Below, piece by piece: positions 33,810-42,213 of a DNA stretch of 64,000 nt. The position numbers and the translations under genes were made by a program. The stretch covers positions 372,001-436,000 of the forward strand of contig CAVOIP010000004.1 of the NCBI GenBank assembly GCA_963696105.1, read 5' to 3'. This DNA comes from CAVRTM01 sp963696105 (GTDB lineage Bacteria > Actinomycetota > Actinomycetes > Actinomycetales > Dermatophilaceae). Within the stretch, counting starts at the first letter, position 1. The number at the start of each line of letters is the position of its first letter. Under the pieces are notes generated by a model. It had not been told where the DNA came from and did no database searches. It worked only from the letters and a program-made list of their open reading frames with translations.

Positions 33810-36507
33810 ACGGGCGTCCCTCGAGAAGCCACGGGTCGCGGGCAACGGTCCCCGGGCGGCCCAGCCGGCCGTGCCGCCTCCCGGTGGGGCGCTGCCCGCC
33901 ACGGTCGCCGCCACGCTGCCTGCGGCGGACGTGCTGACCCGCCTCGGGACCTGGCCTTCCGGCCTCACCGCCGCCGAGGCTGCGGACCGCCTCGCGGCGC
34001 GCGGCCCCAACGCCGTGCGCAGCCACCACGCCCGGGCCCTGCACGTGCTCGCCCGCCAGCTGCGCAGCGCGATCCTCCTGCTGCTGGTCGTGACGGCCGT
34101 GGCGTCGTTCCTGCTGGGGAACCGCACCGACTCGGTGGTCATCGGCATCATCCTGCTCGCCAGCATCGGGCTGGGTTTCGCCAACGAGTACCGCGCCGAG
34201 CGGGCCGCGGCCGGCCTGCACGACCTCATCCGGCGTACGGCGGCGGTGCTGCGCGACGGTCACCCCACAGCGGTGGACGTGACCCGGCTGGTCGTCGGGG
34301 ACGTGGTGCGGCTGTCTGCCGGCGTCGTCGTACCGGCAGACCTGCGGTTGCTCAGCGTCAGCGGCCTGGAGTGCGACGAGGCGGTCCTCACCGGAGAGTC
34401 CGTGCCGGTCGAGAAGTCGCTCGACCCGGTGCCGGTGGGGACGCCGGTGCCGGACCTGACGGGCTGTGCGCTGATGGGCACCGTCGTGTCGACCGGCACC
34501 GCCGACGGCGTGGTGGTCGCCACCGCCGGGGCGGCCGAGTTCGGGCGGATCGCCCTGGGCCTGGGGGAGCGGCAGCCCGAGACCGACTTCCAGGTCGGGC
34601 TCCGACGCTTCTCGGTGCTGCTCGTGCAGGTGGCGCTGGTGCTGACCTCGATGATCCTCATCACCAACGTGCTGCTGCACAAGCCGCTGATCGAGTCGTT
34701 GCTGTTCTCCCTCGCCATCGCCGTCGGCATCACCCCCCAGCTGCTGCCGGCCGTGGTGAGCACCAGCCTCGCGGTCGGCACCCGCCGGCTGGCCCGGCGG
34801 CAGGTGCTGGTCAAGCGCCTCGTCTGCATCGAGGACCTGGGCGACCTGGACGTGCTGCTGACGGACAAGACCGGCACGCTGACCGACGGCCGGATCACCC
34901 TCGCCGGTGCGCTCGCACCCGACGGCACCCCGGACGAGTGGCCGACGCTGCTGGGGCTGCTCGCGACCGAGAACGACCCCGCCTCCACGTCGGCGGTCGA
35001 CGCGGCGGGCAACCCCATGGACCTCGCCCTCGCCCGGGCGCCGACCGCCCCGTACGCCGAGGCCCGCACCTACCAGCGGCTGGGGCTGCTGCCGTTCGAC
35101 CACGAGCGGCGGATGACCAGCGTCCTCGTACGGCGCCCCGACGGGACCCTGCTCACGGTCACCAAGGGAGCGCCCGAGACCGTGGTCGCCCGGTGCCGTG
35201 ACGTGCCCGGGGTCGCCGCGGAGACCATGCGGCGGCAGTTCGCCCTGGGGATGCGGCTCGTGGCGGTCGCCACCCGGGCGGTGGCGGGGAACGTCGCCGC
35301 CCGCGGGCTGGCCCCCACGGACGAGCAGGACCTGCAGCTGGCGGGGTTCCTCGCCTTCCTGGACCCGCCCAAGGGCACCGCCGCCGTCGCGCTGGGGCGG
35401 CTGGCCACGCTCGGGATCGCGGTGAAGCTGGCCACGGGGGACAACCCGCTGGTCGCGCTCAAGGTCTGCGCCGACGTGGGGCTGGACGGCGGGCACGCCC
35501 TCACGGGGGCCGACGTCGACGCGCTGGATGACGACGCGCTGGCCTCCGCAGCGCGCGAGGCCACGGTCTTCGCCCGCGTGTCACCGGAGCAGAAGGCGCG
35601 GGTGGTCCGGCTGCTCCGCCGCGACGGGCGGGCGGTGGGGTTCCTCGGCGACGGTGTCAACGACGCGCTGGCCCTGCACAGCGCGGATGTGGGGATCTCG
35701 GTCGACACCGCGACCGACGTGGCGCAGGACGCCGCCGACGTCATCCTGCTCGAGAAGGACCTGGGTGTGCTGGCGGACGGGGTGGTGGAGGGGCGTCGCA
35801 TCTTCGCCAACACGATCAAGTACGTGCTGATGGGGACGTCGAGCAACTTCGGCAACATGTTCAGCGCCGCGGCGGCGTCGGCGGTGCTGCCCTTCCTGCC
35901 GATGCTCCCCTCGCAGATCCTGCTGAACAACCTGCTGTACGACACCAGCCAGCTGGCGATCCCCTCGGACCGGGTCGACGAGGAGCAGCTGCGAGCCCCG
36001 TCGCACTGGGACATCGCCTTCATCCGCCGCTTCATGGTCTTCTTCGGGCCGCTCAGCTCCCTGTTCGACTTCCTCACGTTCGGGGTGCTGCTGGGGGTGT
36101 TCCACGCCGGTCCCACGCTCTTCCGCACCGGCTGGTTCATCGAGTCCCTGGCCACGCAGACGCTGGTGATCTTCGCGATCCGCACGAGGCGGAGCCCGTT
36201 CTGGCGCAGCCGACCCGGTGGCGTGCTCACCGCCTCTGCGCTGGCCGTCGTGGCCGTCGGTGTGGCCCTGCCGCTCTCGCCGCTCTCCGCAATGCTGGGC
36301 TTCACCGTCCCGCCGGCACCGTTCCTGCTCGTCGTGGTGCTGATGGTGGTGTGCTACCTGGCGCTGATCGAGGTCGCCAAGCGGCTCTTCTACGCCGAGC
36401 ATCCCGCGGTCGCCCCCGTCGTCCGCCGTCGTGGCCGGACCCACCGGGTGCACCGGCGGGCGGCCCCGTTCAGCCACCGGGGTCGGTTGGCGCGCCCGGC
36501 GGGGTGA
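33775..36507 (+). CDS. mgtA: MgtA/MgtB-type P-type Mg2+ ATPase
   Basis: A 910-residue P3B ATPase. Motifs are the actuator LTGESVPVEK near 205, the phosphorylation site LLTDKTGTLTDGR near 365 and the hinge FLGDGVNDALAL near 625. The MgtA/MgtB hallmarks ITPQLLPAVVSTSLAVGTRRLARR and MGTSSNFGNMFSAAAASAVLPFLPMLPSQILLNN are present, placing it in Mg2+ uptake rather than Ca2+ export. The ATG at 33775 lies inside the CBS-BON gene; ATG 33793 is an equal candidate. Co-transcribed from the boxed promoter at 33.1 kb. Confidence 0.92.
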   Translation: MPTGSSMPTPPERASLEKPRVAGNGPRAAQPAVPPPGGALPATVAATLPAADVLTRLGTWPSGLTAAEAADRLAARGPNAVRSHHARALHVLARQLRSAILLLLVVTAVASFLLGNRTDSVVIGIILLASIGLGFANEYRAERAAAGLHDLIRRTAAVLRDGHPTAVDVTRLVVGDVVRLSAGVVVPADLRLLSVSGLECDEAVLTGESVPVEKSLDPVPVGTPVPDLTGCALMGTVVSTGTADGVVVATAGAAEFGRIALGLGERQPETDFQVGLRRFSVLLVQVALVLTSMILITNVLLHKPLIESLLFSLAIAVGITPQLLPAVVSTSLAVGTRRLARRQVLVKRLVCIEDLGDLDVLLTDKTGTLTDGRITLAGALAPDGTPDEWPTLLGLLATENDPASTSAVDAAGNPMDLALARAPTAPYAEARTYQRLGLLPFDHERRMTSVLVRRPDGTLLTVTKGAPETVVARCRDVPGVAAETMRRQFALGMRLVAVATRAVAGNVAARGLAPTDEQDLQLAGFLAFLDPPKGTAAVALGRLATLGIAVKLATGDNPLVALKVCADVGLDGGHALTGADVDALDDDALASAAREATVFARVSPEQKARVVRLLRRDGRAVGFLGDGVNDALALHSADVGISVDTATDVAQDAADVILLEKDLGVLADGVVEGRRIFANTIKYVLMGTSSNFGNMFSAAAASAVLPFLPMLPSQILLNNLLYDTSQLAIPSDRVDEEQLRAPSHWDIAFIRRFMVFFGPLSSLFDFLTFGVLLGVFHAGPTLFRTGWFIESLATQTLVIFAIRTRRSPFWRSRPGGVLTASALAVVAVGVALPLSPLSAMLGFTVPPAPFLLVVVLMVVCYLALIEVAKRLFYAEHPAVAPVVRRRGRTHRVHRRAAPFSHRGRLARPAG

Positions 36508-36518
36508 CCCCCTTCCGT

Positions 36519-36537
36519 AGGGGACCTTCGCCCCTGT
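36519..36537 (+). promoter_or_regulatory. DosR-like box for the Usp gene at 36.6 kb
   Basis: TAGGGGACCTTCGCCCCTG, 75 bp before the GTG at 36612, with strong GGGGAC/CGCCCC half-sites. Confidence 0.62.
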
Positions 36538-36611
36538 GGGGTGCCGAGCGGGGCGGCGAGGGTGGGACGTGCCGGCGGCAGCGGGTCCCGGCGGGAGAGA
36601 GGGGCACACCG

Positions 36612-37532
36612 GTGGACGCGAACGCGCAGGCAGACGCCCCGGTCGTCGTCGGCTGTGACGGCTCCTGGCACAGCGAGACCGCCGTCGTCGCGGCCACGCA
36701 CGAGGCGGCTCGGCGCGGCGTGTCACTGGTCCTGCTCGCCGTCGCCGACCGGGGCGGGTCGCAACCGGACCGGCTGTCCTGGGTCGCCAGGCACGAGGCC
36801 GAGGCGATGCAGACCGCTCTCGCCGTCGCCAAGCGTGGGCAGTGGCGAGCGCATCACACCGACCCGTCGGTCGCCACCCAGGTGGTCGCGGTGGCGGGAC
36901 ACGACGCGGCGGAGCTGGCCCGGCTCGCCCGCACCGCAGGGCTGCTCGTCCTCGGCGGTCACGGCGGTCGGGGCCAGCTCGCGTTCTCGCTCGGCTCGAC
37001 GAGCGCCGAGCTCGCCCGCGTCTTCCGCTGCCCGTTCCTCCTGCCCCACGACCGCGCCTCACGCGTCAAGGAGCCCCTGGACCGGCACCCCGCCGTCGTG
37101 GTCGGCCTCGACGACCTGCACCGCGCGGCCCCCATCCTCGCGGTGGCCGTCGCCGAGGCGGCGGTCCGTCGCGCGGAGCTCGTGGCGGTGCACGCCGTGC
37201 ACAGTGAGGCGGCGGCCGACGACGAGGTCCTGCGGGACGGCTGGCGGGCCGCGCGCCTCGCGACCGGGCTGAACGGGCGCCCGGGACTGACCAGCAGGCT
37301 GGTGGTCACGCAGGAGCCCGCCGTCCAGGCGCTCGTGACGCGGGTCCTGCCCGATGACCTGATGGTCGTCGGCACCCGCGGTGAGGGGCGGCTGGCCGGT
37401 CTGATCGCCGGCTCGGTCTGTCGGGGCGTCCTCGACGCCATGCCGTGCGACGTGATGGTCGTGCCGCCGACTCTCGTTGCCTCTGCAGCGGGGGCGACAC
37501 GGACCGTGGCCGCCACGACGGGCGACCCCTGA
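36612..37532 (+). CDS. two-domain universal stress protein, divergent type
   Basis: A 306-residue tandem Usp. Domain 1 reads VVVGCDGSWHSETAVVAA ... LVLGGHGGRGQLAFSLGSTS; domain 2 reads VVVGLDDLHRAAPILAVA ... MVVGTRGEGRLAGLIAGSV. Both keep a G-2x-G-9x-GS loop although the rest diverges from the other Usps here; the domain order resembles the 50.0-kb gene. The GTG start follows GGGAGAGAGG. Confidence 0.85.
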   Translation: MDANAQADAPVVVGCDGSWHSETAVVAATHEAARRGVSLVLLAVADRGGSQPDRLSWVARHEAEAMQTALAVAKRGQWRAHHTDPSVATQVVAVAGHDAAELARLARTAGLLVLGGHGGRGQLAFSLGSTSAELARVFRCPFLLPHDRASRVKEPLDRHPAVVVGLDDLHRAAPILAVAVAEAAVRRAELVAVHAVHSEAAADDEVLRDGWRAARLATGLNGRPGLTSRLVVTQEPAVQALVTRVLPDDLMVVGTRGEGRLAGLIAGSVCRGVLDAMPCDVMVVPPTLVASAAGATRTVAATTGDP

Positions 37533-37592
37533 GCGGCGGGCCGGAGGTCGGGCGCAGCAACTTTCGGCAGCCCGGCCCCGGGAGGGAGTCCG

Positions 37593-38288
37593 GTGAGCGA
37601 TGATGCGTGCGAGGTGAGTTCATTGATCAAGGTGTTCCTGCTGGACGACCACGAGATCGTCCGGCGCGGTCTGCGTGAGCTGCTGCAAGCCACCGATGAC
37701 ATCGAGGTGATCGGCGAGTCGGGGCTCGCCCAGCAGGCCGCGCGCCGGATCCCCGCGCTGCGACCCGATGTCGCCATCTTCGATGCCCGACTGCCGGACG
37801 GGTCGGGCATCGACGTCTGCCGCGAGGTCCGCTCCGTCGACCCGACCATCAAGGGGCTCATCCTCACCTCGTTCGATGACGACAACGCCCTGGCCACGGC
37901 GGTGCTCGCGGGCGCGTCGGGATACCTCCTCAAGGACATCAAGGGCAACGGGCTGGTGGAGGCCATCCGGCGGGTGGCCGCGGGCGAGGACCTCCTGGAC
38001 CACGCCCGCACGGTCCGGCTGAAGGAACGCTGGAGCCAGCCTCCGGATGTCGACCCGCGGCTGAGGCAGCTGACGCCGCAGGAGCGCCGGATCCTCGACC
38101 ACGTCGCCGACGGTCTCACCAACCGCCAGATCGGCGAGACGATGTCCCTGGCCGAGAAGACGGTGAAGAACTACGTGACGTCGGTCCTCGGCAAGCTCGG
38201 CATGGAGCGTCGTACGCAGGCCGCCGTGTTCGCCGCCACCCACAGCTCGCCGGCCGCCCGCGGCGGCGACCGTGCGGACCGAGGCTGA
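37593..38288 (+). CDS. devR: DevR/DosR-like response regulator
   Basis: A 231-residue NarL/LuxR regulator. The receiver at about 12-130 has KVFLLDDHEIVRRGL, the phosphoacceptor aspartate 64 in IFDARLPDG, LILTSFDDD and GYLLKDIKG. The LuxR HTH has LTPQERRILDHVADGLTNRQIGETM, then AEKTVKNYVTSVLGKLGMERRTQAAVF, nearly the DosR recognition helix including the Lys-Lys-Asn contacts. GTG 37593 with GGAGGGAG is the annotated start. TTG at 37623 would begin IKVFLLDDHE and put the aspartate at 54, exactly as in DosR. It most likely binds the boxes in this window. Confidence 0.93.
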   Translation: MSDDACEVSSLIKVFLLDDHEIVRRGLRELLQATDDIEVIGESGLAQQAARRIPALRPDVAIFDARLPDGSGIDVCREVRSVDPTIKGLILTSFDDDNALATAVLAGASGYLLKDIKGNGLVEAIRRVAAGEDLLDHARTVRLKERWSQPPDVDPRLRQLTPQERRILDHVADGLTNRQIGETMSLAEKTVKNYVTSVLGKLGMERRTQAAVFAATHSSPAARGGDRADRG

Positions 38289-38371
38289 GCGACCGGCTGG
38301 GCGCGGGCATGCCCTGGGCGACCGGTCCGGGCGCGGGCACCTTCTGAGCGGTCGGTTGGGTCGCGCGCACC
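38284..38371. repeat. three degenerate repeats of about 29 bp between devR and the next Usp gene
   Basis: The 120-bp convergent gap 38289-38408 consists largely of imperfect copies of GCGACCGGTCGGGCGCGGGC. It holds no gene; it may contribute to termination, but no clear hairpin with a T-tract is visible. Confidence 0.5.
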
Positions 38372-38408
38372 CCTTGCGGCGCTCCAGGTCGCGTGTGGCA
38401 GCCGGCTG

Positions 38409-39275
38409 TCAGGCCCGATCGGCCGGAAGCTGGCGGACGACCGCCACCGGGCAGTCGGCATGCTGGAGCAGCCCGTTGCTCACCGACCCCAGTAGCAGCC
38501 CCGGAAAGCCGCCATGGCCGCGGCTGCCCACGACCAGCAGCGTGGCGCCCTCGGACTCCTGCACGAGCATCTGCACCGCGTGACCACGCACGAGGTGCCG
38601 GTGCACCGGGACGTCCGGGTACTTCTCACACCATGCGGCCAGCGTCCGCTCCATCATCTGCTCCAGCTCCTGCGCGACCTCCGACCAGTCGCCCTCCCAG
38701 GGGGAGTACGCGAGAACGCCACCGAGGTACTCCCGCCACCAGGCGTGCACCGCGGTGATTCCCAGTCGCTGCCTGGAGGCTGCAGCGAAGGCGTAGTCGA
38801 CTGCGGGTGTGCAGGACTCGGAGTCGTCGAGGGCCAGCACGACCTGTCCCGCGCCCGCACCGTCCTCGCTCGCCCGGTGCCGGATGACGACCACCGGGCA
38901 GTGTCCGTGCGTGGCGACCTGGTGGCACACGGACCCCAGAACGCCCTGCGTCCCGGCGGCGCGGGCGCCGGCGCCGAGCACGACGGTGGCTGCCGCCGTC
39001 GACGCCTCGACCAGGACCTCGGCAGCGTGTCCCTCCCGCTGGTGGGCCGTGGCCGGCACGTCCGGCGCCTCGCGCCGGGCCACCTCCATGGCGTCCTCGA
39101 GCACGCCCCCGCCATGCCCGGGCGACGTCTCGGCCGCATGGTGGTCGGTGTGGACCAGGGCCAGGGGCAGGCTCCTGCGGCGCGACTCCTGCAGCCCCCA
39201 CTGCAGGGCCCAGCCGCTCGACTCCGAGCCGTCGATCCCGACGACCACGCTCCCGGGCGCGATCTGGTCGGCCAT
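38409..39275 (-). CDS. two-domain universal stress protein
   Basis: A 288-residue tandem Usp. Domain 1 has SVVVGIDGSESSGWALQW and VLGAGARAAGTQGVLGSVC (loop degenerate, GAGA rather than GxxG). Domain 2 has VVLALDDSESCTPAVDYA and LVVGSRGHGGFPGLLLGSVS (intact ATP loop). ATG 39275 gives the usual N-terminus. It starts 8 bp after the flavodoxin gene, in the same operon. Confidence 0.9.
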   Translation of the reverse strand: MADQIAPGSVVVGIDGSESSGWALQWGLQESRRRSLPLALVHTDHHAAETSPGHGGGVLEDAMEVARREAPDVPATAHQREGHAAEVLVEASTAAATVVLGAGARAAGTQGVLGSVCHQVATHGHCPVVVIRHRASEDGAGAGQVVLALDDSESCTPAVDYAFAAASRQRLGITAVHAWWREYLGGVLAYSPWEGDWSEVAQELEQMMERTLAAWCEKYPDVPVHRHLVRGHAVQMLVQESEGATLLVVGSRGHGGFPGLLLGSVSNGLLQHADCPVAVVRQLPADRA

Positions 39276-39283
39276 GGCGGCGC

Positions 39284-39838
39284 TCAGCTCCGCGCCCGGG
39301 CGAGCCCGTGCAGCAGCTCGACGGCCACCTGCTCGCCCCACTGACGCGCCTGCTCGGACTCGCCGTCGGCCAGCGGGCCGGTGGTCCTGCGGACACGGAA
39401 GCTGCGGGGAAGCACGATCGGGTGCATGCCCTGACGGCGCATCTGCCGGTCGGCGGCCCGGGCGGCGGAGCCGGGCAGTCGCGGCCGGTTGACCCTGGTG
39501 TCGAAGGCGGCGGCTGCGACCCCGGACGCGCCCACGTGCAGCCCCTCCAACCAGGTCCTCAACCCGCGGCCGTGGGTGACCACGGACCCGTTCCTCCCGT
39601 CAGCGGCCGCGACCCGACCGTCGGCACGGGTGTCGGCGCGGCCGTCGACGCGGCCGAGGCCGAACACGTGGGTCGGGCCGCCGACCACGACGAGGCCGAT
39701 GTCCGAGCCGAGGGTCAGCGGCGCGCTGCCCACGTCGAGCGTCTGCACGGGCAGCCGCCGCGAGAGCCCCTCGGCAACGGCTCGGGCGATCTGCTCGGTG
39801 TTGCCGAACATCGACTCGTACACCAGGAGAGCTTTCAT
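39284..39838 (-). CDS. flavodoxin-domain protein
   Basis: A 184-residue flavodoxin fold: the FMN phosphate loop is VYESMFGNTEQIARAVAEGL at about 6-25 and the ring-binding loop VVVGGPTHVFGLGR near 52. The stretch after it (RVDGRADTRADGRVAAADGR) is low in complexity. It may serve as an electron carrier or as a protective flavoprotein in hypoxia. Upstream, GGGACC (39887) and GGTCCC (39905) are inverted half-sites with a 12-nt spacer, not a canonical box. Confidence 0.87.
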   Translation of the reverse strand: MKALLVYESMFGNTEQIARAVAEGLSRRLPVQTLDVGSAPLTLGSDIGLVVVGGPTHVFGLGRVDGRADTRADGRVAAADGRNGSVVTHGRGLRTWLEGLHVGASGVAAAAFDTRVNRPRLPGSAARAADRQMRRQGMHPIVLPRSFRVRRTTGPLADGESEQARQWGEQVAVELLHGLARARS

Positions 39839-39931
39839 GCCGACCGTCCTTGCACGCGAGTTGCAGCATCGATGGTGGGGGCCTCCGGGACCGCCAGGAA
39901 CGACGGTCCCTGACGTGTGCCGGAGGACCGG

Positions 39932-40210
39932 TCAGCCGGGGACGCCGTAGAACCGTGCGATGTGCACGATGCGCTCACGCTCGCGCGTCAGCTCGTCGTA
40001 CTCCAGGAGCCACGCCCGCCGGCGCCGCGCCTGCCAACGGTGCGGGCGGCGGGACTGCCACTGCACCACTGCGATCCGCCACGCGACGTCCTCCGCGACG
40101 ATCTCCGCGAGGTGGGCGTTGTCGAGCAGCTCGTCAACGGTCACCAGGCAACCCGTCGTCGCCAGGAACAGGCTGGCGGAGCCCTGTCGACCTGATCGGG
40201 ATTGGTTCAT
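39932..40210 (-). CDS. hypothetical small basic protein
   Basis: A 92-residue protein (MNQSRSGRQGSASLFLATT...), rich in Arg and Trp in its second half (WRIAVVQWQSRRPHRWQARRRRAW). No family recognised. Start ATG 40210 follows AGAGGA. A DosR-like box lies about 36 bp upstream, and it sits between a flavodoxin gene and the cytochrome b cluster, so it is probably a regulon member of unknown role. Confidence 0.6.
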   Translation of the reverse strand: MNQSRSGRQGSASLFLATTGCLVTVDELLDNAHLAEIVAEDVAWRIAVVQWQSRRPHRWQARRRRAWLLEYDELTRERERIVHIARFYGVPG

Positions 40211-40245
40211 GAGCAGATCCTCTCTGCGACGGCGGCTGCGCACCA

Positions 40246-40262
40246 CGGACCAAGGGCCCGAT
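40246..40262 (-). promoter_or_regulatory. DosR-like box for the small basic protein gene
   Basis: Minus-strand reading GATCGGGCCCTTGGTCCG contains GGGCCCTTGGTCC, a shifted variant of the consensus. Weaker than the others. Confidence 0.45.
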
Positions 40263-40280
40263 CCCGGCACCCTCGGCGCG

Positions 40281-41264
40281 TCACGGACGGTGGCGTGGGT
40301 GCTGCCGGTAGTAGTCGCGCCAGACGAGGCGGTGCAACGGGATCCACCGCGGGATCGAGCGCAGGCCGGGGATGAAGGGAAGGAGGACCAGCCCGAGGCT
40401 GAGCACCATCATCAGGCCCCACACCAGCGCGTCGGCGTTGTCGGAGGTCGAGAAGGGCGGCACCTGGTACCAGAAGGTGTAGAGCCACATCCACGGCTGC
40501 CCGGGGTAGTTGCCGGTCTCGTTCATCATCCCCCACTGGTCGCCGCCGAGGTCGCGGGCGCGTGCCTGGTCCTCGAGGTAGGCGCCATCCGCCAGCAGCA
40601 GCAGCGAACGTGTCGCGTCGCCGCCGTAGAAGCTGCCTGAGGAGGTGAGGGCTCCCTCGAGGCCGCCGCTGCGCGCGAGCTGGAGGAAGCTGGCAGCCAG
40701 GACCGGAACGGGGCCGTAGGCACCCGGTGCCACCTTGGCCGGGTTGCCGTCGGGGGCCTTGGCGAGGGCGTCGCCGTACGCCGTCGCCCACGCGGTGCGC
40801 TGCTGCGCGCCGGCGCGGTTCCAGGCGGCGAGTGCCGTTGTCAGCCGGGGAGCTCCGGCGAAGCCGGCCAACGGTGCCAGCACCAGGTCCCGGGCGGAGT
40901 CGACCGGCAGGCGCACCCCGCCCCACTTCTGCAGCGGCAGCGGGCCGAGCATCTGGCCGGTCGCGTTGTGGTTGTACGGCGGCCCGTAGGTGGCGCTGGT
41001 CGTGGTGCCGGCCAGCTCACCGGTGGCGGTGGCCACCACGTCCGCCGGTGCGGCGGTGGCCCAGTCGCGCATGCTGATCGACTTCTCGTCCGGCGAGGAG
41101 AACACGGCGGCGAGGCCGACGGTGAGCAGCACCACCACCAGGAGGGCGATGACGAACTCCTTGACGAGGTCGTACTCCCGCGTCGGGAACGAGTGGGAGT
41201 CCGGGGTGGGGCCGTGGTGGCCCGAGCGGCGTGGAGGGGCGGGGGCGGGGGTCGGGGTCGCCAT
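40281..41264 (-). CDS. membrane-anchored protein of unknown function, third gene of the cytochrome b cluster
   Basis: A 327-residue protein. It has a Pro-rich N-terminus, one helix at about 34-56 (EFVIALLVVVLLTVGLAAVF), a large extracytoplasmic part at about 60-275 and one or two C-terminal helices (ADALVWGLMMVLSLGLVLLPF) ending in a basic tail. The external part has no CxxCH or Rieske motif but is rich in Trp and Tyr near its end (QPWMWLYTFWYQVPPF). It starts 5 bp after the cytochrome b6-like gene, so it is probably a subunit of the same complex. No known family assigned. Confidence 0.72.
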   Translation of the reverse strand: MATPTPAPAPPRRSGHHGPTPDSHSFPTREYDLVKEFVIALLVVVLLTVGLAAVFSSPDEKSISMRDWATAAPADVVATATGELAGTTTSATYGPPYNHNATGQMLGPLPLQKWGGVRLPVDSARDLVLAPLAGFAGAPRLTTALAAWNRAGAQQRTAWATAYGDALAKAPDGNPAKVAPGAYGPVPVLAASFLQLARSGGLEGALTSSGSFYGGDATRSLLLLADGAYLEDQARARDLGGDQWGMMNETGNYPGQPWMWLYTFWYQVPPFSTSDNADALVWGLMMVLSLGLVLLPFIPGLRSIPRWIPLHRLVWRDYYRQHPRHRP

Positions 41265-41269
41265 CGAGC

Positions 41270-41911
41270 TCAGTCCTCCTCGGCGTCGAGCGGTGGGACG
41301 ACGCCGTGGCGGCGCACCAGGACGACATGCAGCACCACCAGGACGCCGACGACGAACGGCAACAGCACGACGTGCCACAGCAGCATCTGGCCGGGGTTCA
41401 ACACGTTGAACCAGGCCCCGATGCCGACCGCGTTCAGGCCGTCCTTGGCCTGGGTGCTGATCCACTGGGAGTCGAAGTTCGACTGCGACAGGTAGCCGGT
41501 GAACGCCGTGCCGATGGACGCGAGGAACGCGACCACGCCGGTGACCCACGTCAGGGCGCGGTTGCCGCGCCACGCGGCCATCCAGAACTTCCCCCACAGG
41601 TGGATCACCATGAACGCGAAGAAGAGCTCCACGCTCCAGAGGTGGGTCGAGTTGACGTACCGCCCGAGGCTCGAGGTGTGCCACCACGCGACCCCGCCGA
41701 CGGCGAGCAGCGCCCCGGTCAGCAGGACGACGGCCAGCGCCGCCAGAGTGAGGACGCCGAACACGTAGATCCACGAGGAGACGTAGGCGGGCTGCCGGTC
41801 CGGGAGCACCTGGCCGGGCGGCACCACGGTCGACAGGCGCCCGCGTAGTCGTGAGGTCCAGTTGTCCGTCTCGGGCACCAGCGCCGGTCGCCCCACGTCA
41901 CCGGCGGTCAC
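41270..41911 (-). CDS. cytochrome b6-like dihaem membrane protein
   Basis: A 213-residue protein with the four-helix N-terminal cytochrome b fold. Haem ligands are His90 and His104 in one helix (STHLWSVELFFAFMVIH) and His180 and His195 in another (WHVVLLPFVVGVLVVLH). The 15-residue spacing in the second helix is the b6 pattern rather than the mitochondrial one. GxxWW and a GYL segment (TAFTGYLSQ) between helices fit a quinone site. The GTG start overlaps the small upstream gene (GTGA). No Rieske protein or cytochrome c gene is adjacent, so the electron partner is unclear. Confidence 0.85.
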   Translation of the reverse strand: MTAGDVGRPALVPETDNWTSRLRGRLSTVVPPGQVLPDRQPAYVSSWIYVFGVLTLAALAVVLLTGALLAVGGVAWWHTSSLGRYVNSTHLWSVELFFAFMVIHLWGKFWMAAWRGNRALTWVTGVVAFLASIGTAFTGYLSQSNFDSQWISTQAKDGLNAVGIGAWFNVLNPGQMLLWHVVLLPFVVGVLVVLHVVLVRRHGVVPPLDAEED

Positions 41912-42084
41912 GGCCGCGGCTCCTGCTCCGCGCTGTTGCGACCGCCGGGGAAGGGCAGGACCAGCGCCAGCACGAACACCAGCAGCATGAGGCCGATGAT
42001 GGCCACGTTGGTGACCGAGACCTGCAGGACACCCCAGTGCAGGTAACGCCCCGCGGGCTGGTCGATGGCGGTGAGCTGGAGCAT
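41908..42084 (-). CDS. 58-residue single-helix protein, first gene of the cytochrome b cluster
   Basis: Reads MLQLTAIDQPAGRYLHWGVL, then a helix (NVAIIGLMLLVFVLALVLPF) and a charged end. The ATG at 42084 has GGAGGAG 8 bp upstream; the in-frame GTG at 42093 touches that ribosome site and is rejected as a start. It overlaps the cytochrome gene by four bases. It resembles the small helix subunits of b6f-like complexes in shape only. Confidence 0.7.
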   Translation of the reverse strand: MLQLTAIDQPAGRYLHWGVLQVSVTNVAIIGLMLLVFVLALVLPFPGGRNSAEQEPRP

Positions 42085-42176
42085 GGGGGGCACTCCTCCG
42101 ACGAGGTCCCGCGGTCGTCACCCTGGGGCGGTCGACCCTGACACCTCGACCATGGCGCTGGCGGCGGCCGCGGGCG

Positions 42177-42194
42177 AGGGGCCAAGGTCCTGCC
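42177..42194 (-). promoter_or_regulatory. DosR-like box for the cytochrome b cluster
   Basis: Minus-strand reading CAGGACCTTGGCCCCTC, 93 bp before the ATG at 42084, in the 129-bp gap after the preceding Usp gene. Confidence 0.58.
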
Positions 42195-42213
42195 GCCACC
42201 GGTCCCGCCCCGG

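Noticed and set aside
37557..37572. A DosR-like box before the DevR-like regulator
   Set aside because: CAACTTTCGGCAGCCC matches only a few consensus positions; autoregulation cannot be claimed.
42082..42093. GTG at 42093 as the start of the 58-residue protein
   Set aside because: It directly abuts the GGAGGAG ribosome site; the ATG at 42084 has proper 8-bp spacing.
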